Part shown: piece by piece, positions 22,757 to 25,960 of the stretch
Layout of the letters: each line of letters starts with the position of its first letter
How positions within the stretch are numbered: position 1 is the stretch's first letter
DNA from: Ardenticatenaceae bacterium
GTDB taxonomy: Bacteria; Chloroflexota; Anaerolineae; Promineifilales; Promineifilaceae
Assembly: GCA_020634315.1 (NCBI GenBank)
Contig: JACKBV010000044.1
Coordinates: forward strand, 1 to 25,960
Reading direction: 5' to 3'
DNA: 25,960 nucleotides
Made by a program: the position numbers and the translations under genes
The notes under the pieces: model-generated
The model's input: only the letters and a program-made list of their open reading frames with translations
Told to the model about the DNA's origin: nothing
Databases searched by the model: none

Positions 22757-23860
22757 CTAAACAATGAACATGGCATCGCCAAAGGAGAAGAAGCGGTACT
22801 TTTCTTGTACGGCCGTTTCATAAGCCTTCATGATCTGCTCCTTTCCGGCAAACGCGGCGACCAACATCATCAAACTCGACTTGGGCAGGTGGAAATTTGT
22901 AACCAGTGCATCCACGGCGCGAAATTTATAGCCTGGATACAGAAACAAATCAGTCGTACCTTCAAACGCCGCCACAGGCTTCCATGGGCAAAATCCGCTG
23001 GTTTCACCTTGTGCATCACGGTAACTGATGTCTTGCAAACTGCCAGTGATGCCTGCCGAACGCAGCGAACCGGTTTCCAGGGTACGCATGCTGGTTGTGC
23101 CAACGGCAATTAACCGTCCCCCGGCTAGTTTGGCTTCATTGATACGCTTTGCCGTTTGCGGTGACAAAGTAGCCCATTCTCTGTGAATGACATGGGCATG
23201 CACATCTTCAGCTTCCACTGGTTTAAATGTATCCAGGCCAACATGCAAGGTGACCATTTCGAGAATCACACCTTTGTCACGCAGGGCAAACAGTAAATCG
23301 GGGGTGAAGTGCAGTCCGGCTGTCGGCGCGGCAGCAGAGCCATCATAACGGGAATAAATGGTCTGGTATCGTTCGGGATCATCCAATGTTTCATGGATGT
23401 AAGGTGGCAAAGGTGTATGCCCAATTTCTTCGAGGAAATCATCGGTGGGCATGTTGAATTGAATTTCACGCTGCGCACCTTGCAAAACGGCCGTTACGGT
23501 TGCGGTTACGGCCGTTTCCCGCCCATCCCTATCGACCAATTCAATCACAGCCCCTTCATACAAACGCTTCCCGCCAACAATCGCCTGCCATTTTGTCTCG
23601 TCTAGCTGTGCCAGCAGCAGCAGTTCAACCTTGCCGCCGCTCTCCTTGTGCCCATATAAACGGGCAGGAATGACACGGCTGTCATTGACAACCAAAACAT
23701 CGCCCGGTCGCAGATAATCAACCAGGTCTGTGAACGCTCTGTGTTCCAGCTCCCCGCTGTCTCGATGCAGCACAAGCAAGCGGCTGCCATCTCGATTGGG
23801 TAACGGCCGTTGCGCGATAAGCTCTTGTGGTAATGGATAATCAAACTCGCTTGTTTTCAT
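22757..23860 (-). CDS. queA: S-adenosylmethionine:tRNA ribosyltransferase-isomerase QueA
   Basis: 367 residues from ATG 23860. QueA moves the ribosyl group of S-adenosylmethionine to preQ1 in tRNA to make epoxyqueuosine in the anticodon wobble position. Family blocks are clear: FDYPLPQELIAQRPLPNRDG at the N-terminus, GDVLVVNDSRVIPARLYG, GSAAAPTAGLHFT, LHVGLDTFKPV, IAVGTTSMRTLE and VTNFHLPKSSL. An upstream TTG (23893) would add 11 unrelated residues. There is no ribosome site; TACAAT ends six bases before the ATG, suggesting a leaderless mRNA. Four ACGGCCGT elements lie inside (22809, 23487, 23508, 23804). Confidence 0.96.
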   Translation of the reverse strand: MKTSEFDYPLPQELIAQRPLPNRDGSRLLVLHRDSGELEHRAFTDLVDYLRPGDVLVVNDSRVIPARLYGHKESGGKVELLLLAQLDETKWQAIVGGKRLYEGAVIELVDRDGRETAVTATVTAVLQGAQREIQFNMPTDDFLEEIGHTPLPPYIHETLDDPERYQTIYSRYDGSAAAPTAGLHFTPDLLFALRDKGVILEMVTLHVGLDTFKPVEAEDVHAHVIHREWATLSPQTAKRINEAKLAGGRLIAVGTTSMRTLETGSLRSAGITGSLQDISYRDAQGETSGFCPWKPVAAFEGTTDLFLYPGYKFRAVDALVTNFHLPKSSLMMLVAAFAGKEQIMKAYETAVQEKYRFFSFGDAMFIV

Positions 23861-23891
23861 ATCACAATTGTAACCATTTACCCGCCATAAC

Positions 23892-23923
23892 AAAAAAGGC
23901 TGGATAAAAGTAATCCAGCCTTT
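23892..23923 (-). terminator. Intrinsic terminator of the 23949-24416 gene
   Basis: Read on the minus strand, AAAGGCTGGAT and ATCCAGCCTTT (23923-23913 and 23905-23895) pair around a seven-base loop. The T tract continues to six (23897-23892). It ends the hypothetical gene before the queA promoter. Confidence 0.85.
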
Positions 23924-23948
23924 CCCATACCGTGAAAACCTATTCGCC

Positions 23949-24416
23949 TTAATGTTGTGTCATTAAACAACGCACAACCATATCTGCCAATTGCTGCGAC
24001 TTCAATTCCGACAATTTTTGCGCACGCGCTTTTTCCAAAGCCAACTGCCGAATTGCCCGGCATTGTTGTTCGCTGATTTGGATTCGTTGTGGCGTCTCCG
24101 ACTCATCATAAGCCAGGAAATTGCGAAACATCTGGCGTACAGCCAGATTCAAAGTATACGGCGTGCTAATCGTCAGCGTGCGCTTAATCTCAGCGCAGAT
24201 GTAGTTGATCACATCTGTCAGCACAGCACGCAAAATAGGCGTCAGAAAGATCATGCCTTCTGTTTCTTGCCCTAAAGCCTGCCGTAAAACGTGTTCCGGG
24301 TCTCGCAAATAAACATCATGCTGTTGATCAAACATCATGATTTCGTAAGGTGCTAATTTAGGTACCAATGCCCGCGTAATTGCTGTCACCAAATTTTGTT
24401 GTGTGACCATATCCAT
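23949..24416 (-). CDS. Hypothetical helical protein
   Basis: 155 residues, almost all helical, with no signal peptide or membrane segment. It begins MDMVTQQNLVTAITRALVPK. The middle part (MIFLTPILRAVLTDVINYIC, about 55-74) is hydrophobic but amphipathic. The C-terminal third is basic (RAIRQLALEKARAQKLSELK). I do not recognise the family. ATG 24416 has AGGAG six bases upstream. It stands alone: a terminator follows and a 141-base gap precedes it up to ruvB. Confidence 0.75.
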   Translation of the reverse strand: MDMVTQQNLVTAITRALVPKLAPYEIMMFDQQHDVYLRDPEHVLRQALGQETEGMIFLTPILRAVLTDVINYICAEIKRTLTISTPYTLNLAVRQMFRNFLAYDESETPQRIQISEQQCRAIRQLALEKARAQKLSELKSQQLADMVVRCLMTQH

Positions 24417-24484
24417 TCAGCTCTCCTGCTCACTCATATTGTTAATATGGCGTATTACACAGAGAGCTTATCAGGCCATCGTTA

Positions 24485-24508
24485 ATGTACCGCTAAATGT
24501 ATCGCTAA
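24485..24508. repeat. Tandem 12-base direct repeat (operator candidate)
   Basis: ATGTACCGCTAA (24485-24496) is followed directly by ATGTATCGCTAA (24497-24508), with one mismatch. It lies about 70 bases upstream of the hypothetical gene (-) and 50 bases past the ruvB stop. A regulator site for the hypothetical gene is possible. Confidence 0.35.
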
Positions 24509-24525
24509 ACGGGCGTCATTTTGTT

Positions 24526-24540
24526 AACAGTCAAACTGTT
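24526..24540. terminator. Short inverted repeat after ruvB
   Basis: AACAGT and ACTGTT pair around CAA, 18 bases past the ruvB stop. The stem is only six pairs and no T tract follows on the minus strand, so it is a weak terminator or operator candidate. Confidence 0.3.
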
Positions 24541-24557
24541 TTGGCAATACCTGTGCC

Positions 24558-25631
24558 TTATTCCTCGTCTGTTTCCACATGAGAAAACAGGCTGGGTTGA
24601 GCCGGAGGTGCTGCTGGCGGTACTGTTGTCGTCAATCCCAAATGCTTATAAGCGTGCGGTGTCGCCACGCGGCCACGTGATGTCCGTTCCAGGAAGCCTA
24701 ATTGCAGCAAATACGGCTCTACCACGTCCATGATGGTATCGGCCTCTTCGCTGATAGAAGCGGCAATGGTATCGAGTCCGACTGGCCCGCCGCCAAATTT
24801 TTCAATGATGGCACGCAAGACACGGCGGTCGAGGTCATCGAGGCCAAGGGTGTCTATTTCGAGTAAGTTGAGAGCGGCAACGGCCGTTTCCACGTCAATC
24901 TGCCCCGCAGCACGCACCTGCGCATAATCGCGCACGCGCCGCAGCAGCCGCAAAGCCACACGCGGCGTACCACGTGCGCGGCGTGCAATTTCTGCCGCCC
25001 CATCAGACTCAATCGGCACACCTAAAATGCCAGCGCCACGCGACACAATTTGCTCCATGGCCGCCTGCTCATAAAAATCCATGCGATACACCGCGCCAAA
25101 GCGTGCCCTGAGCGGAGCCGTTAACAGCGCCAGGCGTGTCGTTGCGCCAATAACCGTGAATTTTGGCAGTTTGAGCCGCACATTTTTAGCGCCAGGCCCT
25201 TTGCCCACAACAATATCCAACACAAAATCTTCCATGGCCGGATACAATATCTCTTCAACAGCCCGCCCCAGCCGGTGAACTTCATCAATGAACAAAATAT
25301 CACCAGCACGCATGTTTGTCAGGATAGCTGCCAAATCACCAGCTCGTTCAATCGCTGGCCCCGCCGTAATGCGAATATTGACATTCATTTCATTGGCAAC
25401 CACATGCGCCAGCGTGGTTTTACCCAGGCCAGGCGGCCCATGAAAGAGAATGTGGTCAAGCGATTCCTGCCGTCCTTGCGCCGCTTCAATCAAAATACCC
25501 AGGTTGGTTTTTAACTTTTCTTGACCTGTGAATTCTGCGAGGCGTTGTGGGCGTAAAACACCGGCTAATCGTGTATCTTCGGATTGTTGTTTGGGCGAAA
25601 TAAATCTGTCAGACGTGGATTGATCACTCAT
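24558..25631 (-). CDS. ruvB: Holliday junction branch-migration helicase subunit RuvB
   Basis: 357 residues. RuvB forms hexameric rings that drive RuvA-bound Holliday junctions using ATP. Signatures: LRPQRLAEFTGQEKLKTNL, Walker A GPPGLGKTT at 65-73, Walker B ILFIDEVHRLGRAVEEILYP, sensor 1 VIGATTRLALLTAPLRARFG with the Arg finger, and a C-terminal winged helix (QLGFLERTSRGRVATPHAYK). The N-terminus is about 15 residues longer than usual, and the C-terminus has a short Pro/Ala tail. Neither ruvA nor ruvC is adjacent within the window. Divergent from upp with a shared promoter gap (25632-25743). Confidence 0.97.
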   Translation of the reverse strand: MSDQSTSDRFISPKQQSEDTRLAGVLRPQRLAEFTGQEKLKTNLGILIEAAQGRQESLDHILFHGPPGLGKTTLAHVVANEMNVNIRITAGPAIERAGDLAAILTNMRAGDILFIDEVHRLGRAVEEILYPAMEDFVLDIVVGKGPGAKNVRLKLPKFTVIGATTRLALLTAPLRARFGAVYRMDFYEQAAMEQIVSRGAGILGVPIESDGAAEIARRARGTPRVALRLLRRVRDYAQVRAAGQIDVETAVAALNLLEIDTLGLDDLDRRVLRAIIEKFGGGPVGLDTIAASISEEADTIMDVVEPYLLQLGFLERTSRGRVATPHAYKHLGLTTTVPPAAPPAQPSLFSHVETDEE

Positions 25632-25641
25632 AACTCGTTTG

Positions 25642-25671
25642 TTGCATATGTTTAAGTTGCGTGCGATTATA
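25642..25671. promoter_or_regulatory. Overlapping divergent promoters for ruvB (-) and upp (+)
   Basis: On the minus strand a perfect TATAAT (25671-25666) would start a ruvB transcript with a leader of about 27 bases; its -35 (TTTCAT, 17 bases up) is poor. On the plus strand TTGCAT (25642-25647), 17 bases and GATTAT (25665-25670) could serve upp with a leader of about 66 bases. The two -10 elements share DNA, so the promoters may exclude each other. Confidence 0.4.
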
Positions 25672-25743
25672 CGCCATAAGCGTCATTCATGAAACGCAAA
25701 CGACGTGAACAAGCGATTTAACATACTATACTGGAGGCGACTG

Positions 25744-25960
25744 ATGATCCATGAATCCCAGCATCCATTGGTGAAGCACAAACTGACATTGTTACGCAAT
25801 GAAGCAACCAAGCCCAAAAAATTTCGCGAATTGGTGCGCGAATTGGCCTTGTTGCTTTGTTATGAAGCCACGGCCGATTTGGCTATCAAAGATATAGCGG
25901 TACAAACGCCATTGGCTCAAGCCGAGGGGCACGAGCTGTTAGACAAAATAGGGCTAGTGC
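25744..25960 (+). CDS. upp: Uracil phosphoribosyltransferase, N-terminal part (cut by window end)
   Basis: The 72 residues in the window match the Upp N-terminus: HPLVKHKLTLLRNEATKPKK, FRELVRELALLLCYEATADL and IAVQTPLAQAEG. Upp makes UMP from uracil and PRPP in pyrimidine salvage; the full protein is about 209 residues, so the PRPP-binding motif lies past the edge. GGAGG is seven bases before ATG 25744. Confidence 0.94.
   Translation, partial: MIHESQHPLVKHKLTLLRNEATKPKKFRELVRELALLLCYEATADLAIKDIAVQTPLAQAEGHELLDKIGLV

Larger units (their letters stand above)
17..24887. repeat. Highly iterated palindrome ACGGCCGT (41 copies)
   Basis: Hand count of exact ACGGCCGT, first bases: 17, 699, 1021, 1035, 1727, 2123, 2314, 3338, 4957, 5202, 5810, 6509, 6708, 7131, 7554, 7660, 9451, 9525, 9973, 10357, 11441, 11846, 12017, 12821, 13081, 13411, 13447, 14067, 15579, 15879, 17020, 17076, 17370, 19511, 20697, 21334, 22809, 23487, 23508, 23804, 24880. 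Most have A before and T after. In genes it is read in all three frames, as Asn-Gly-Arg, Thr-Ala-Val or Arg-Pro-Phe/Leu. Three copies are non-coding (6708, 13081, 17370). A few one-base variants (for example ACGGCCGC at 4516) also occur. Confidence 0.93.

Noticed and set aside
25724..25732. TACTAT/TATACT just before upp as its -10
   Set aside because: Transcription would begin within or after the ribosome site at 25733-25737, leaving it out of the mRNA.
1..25960. CRISPR arrays, insertion sequences, prophage or defence genes
   Set aside because: No repeat-spacer pattern, transposase, integrase or terminal repeats seen; the HTH_17 tail of the CHAD protein alone does not indicate a mobile element.

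Overview
The window looks like a chromosomal segment of an uncultured Chloroflexota bacterium, probably Anaerolineae-like. This rests on protein flavour (cyclase/AAA signalling giant, PrsW protease, CHAD protein, LysM lipoprotein, small Crp/Fnr and thiol-redox genes), moderate GC, mixed strands and short operons. The placement is an inference. No insertion sequence, prophage, CRISPR array or rRNA is visible. No gene-free stretch exceeds about 170 bases.

Layout. 1-2376 (-) is the N-terminal 792 residues of a dual-cyclase-domain/AAA ATPase signalling protein that runs off the left edge. 2399-3565 (-) is an MFS transporter, divergent from a CHAD-HTH fusion (3691-4818, +). A two-gene (-) operon follows: a Vps62-like protein and a PEP-synthase-like ATP-grasp protein (4760-6685). 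Next are a DUF427 protein (+) and a GT4 glycosyltransferase (-), which meet at their stop codons. 8483-12268 (+) is a cell-envelope cluster: a zinc-ribbon membrane protein, a membrane-spanning beta-propeller with a cytoplasmic zinc ribbon, and a LysM lipoprotein. A PlsC acyltransferase follows.

13.1-16.7 kb has a redox/signalling theme: a thioredoxin-like lipoprotein with an in-frame UGA exactly at its first catalytic cysteine (candidate selenoprotein), a symmetric four-half-site operator, an OmpR-type response regulator with a four-TM histidine kinase, an 80-residue CxxC protein and a Crp/Fnr regulator. Then come a bacterial PH-domain protein, an FmdB-type zinc ribbon, a small hypothetical plus an MBL-fold protein, a concanavalin-like protein, three tRNA genes (Ser-UGA, Ser-GCU, Arg-ACG), a Cys-rich protein/HAD hydrolase/DinB-like operon, queA-prsW, a hypothetical gene, ruvB and the start of upp.

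Two signals stand out. First, the palindrome ACGGCCGT occurs 41 times by hand count, against about 0.4 expected for a random octamer with equal base use. It lies in all codon frames, on genes of both strands and in non-coding DNA, and so behaves like a highly iterated palindrome analogous to cyanobacterial HIP1 but with another sequence. Second, the UGA-for-Cys thioredoxin-like gene has a good ribosome site, an intact lipoprotein signal, sequence typical of thioredoxins on both sides of the UGA, and a hairpin at a distance compatible with a bacterial SECIS.
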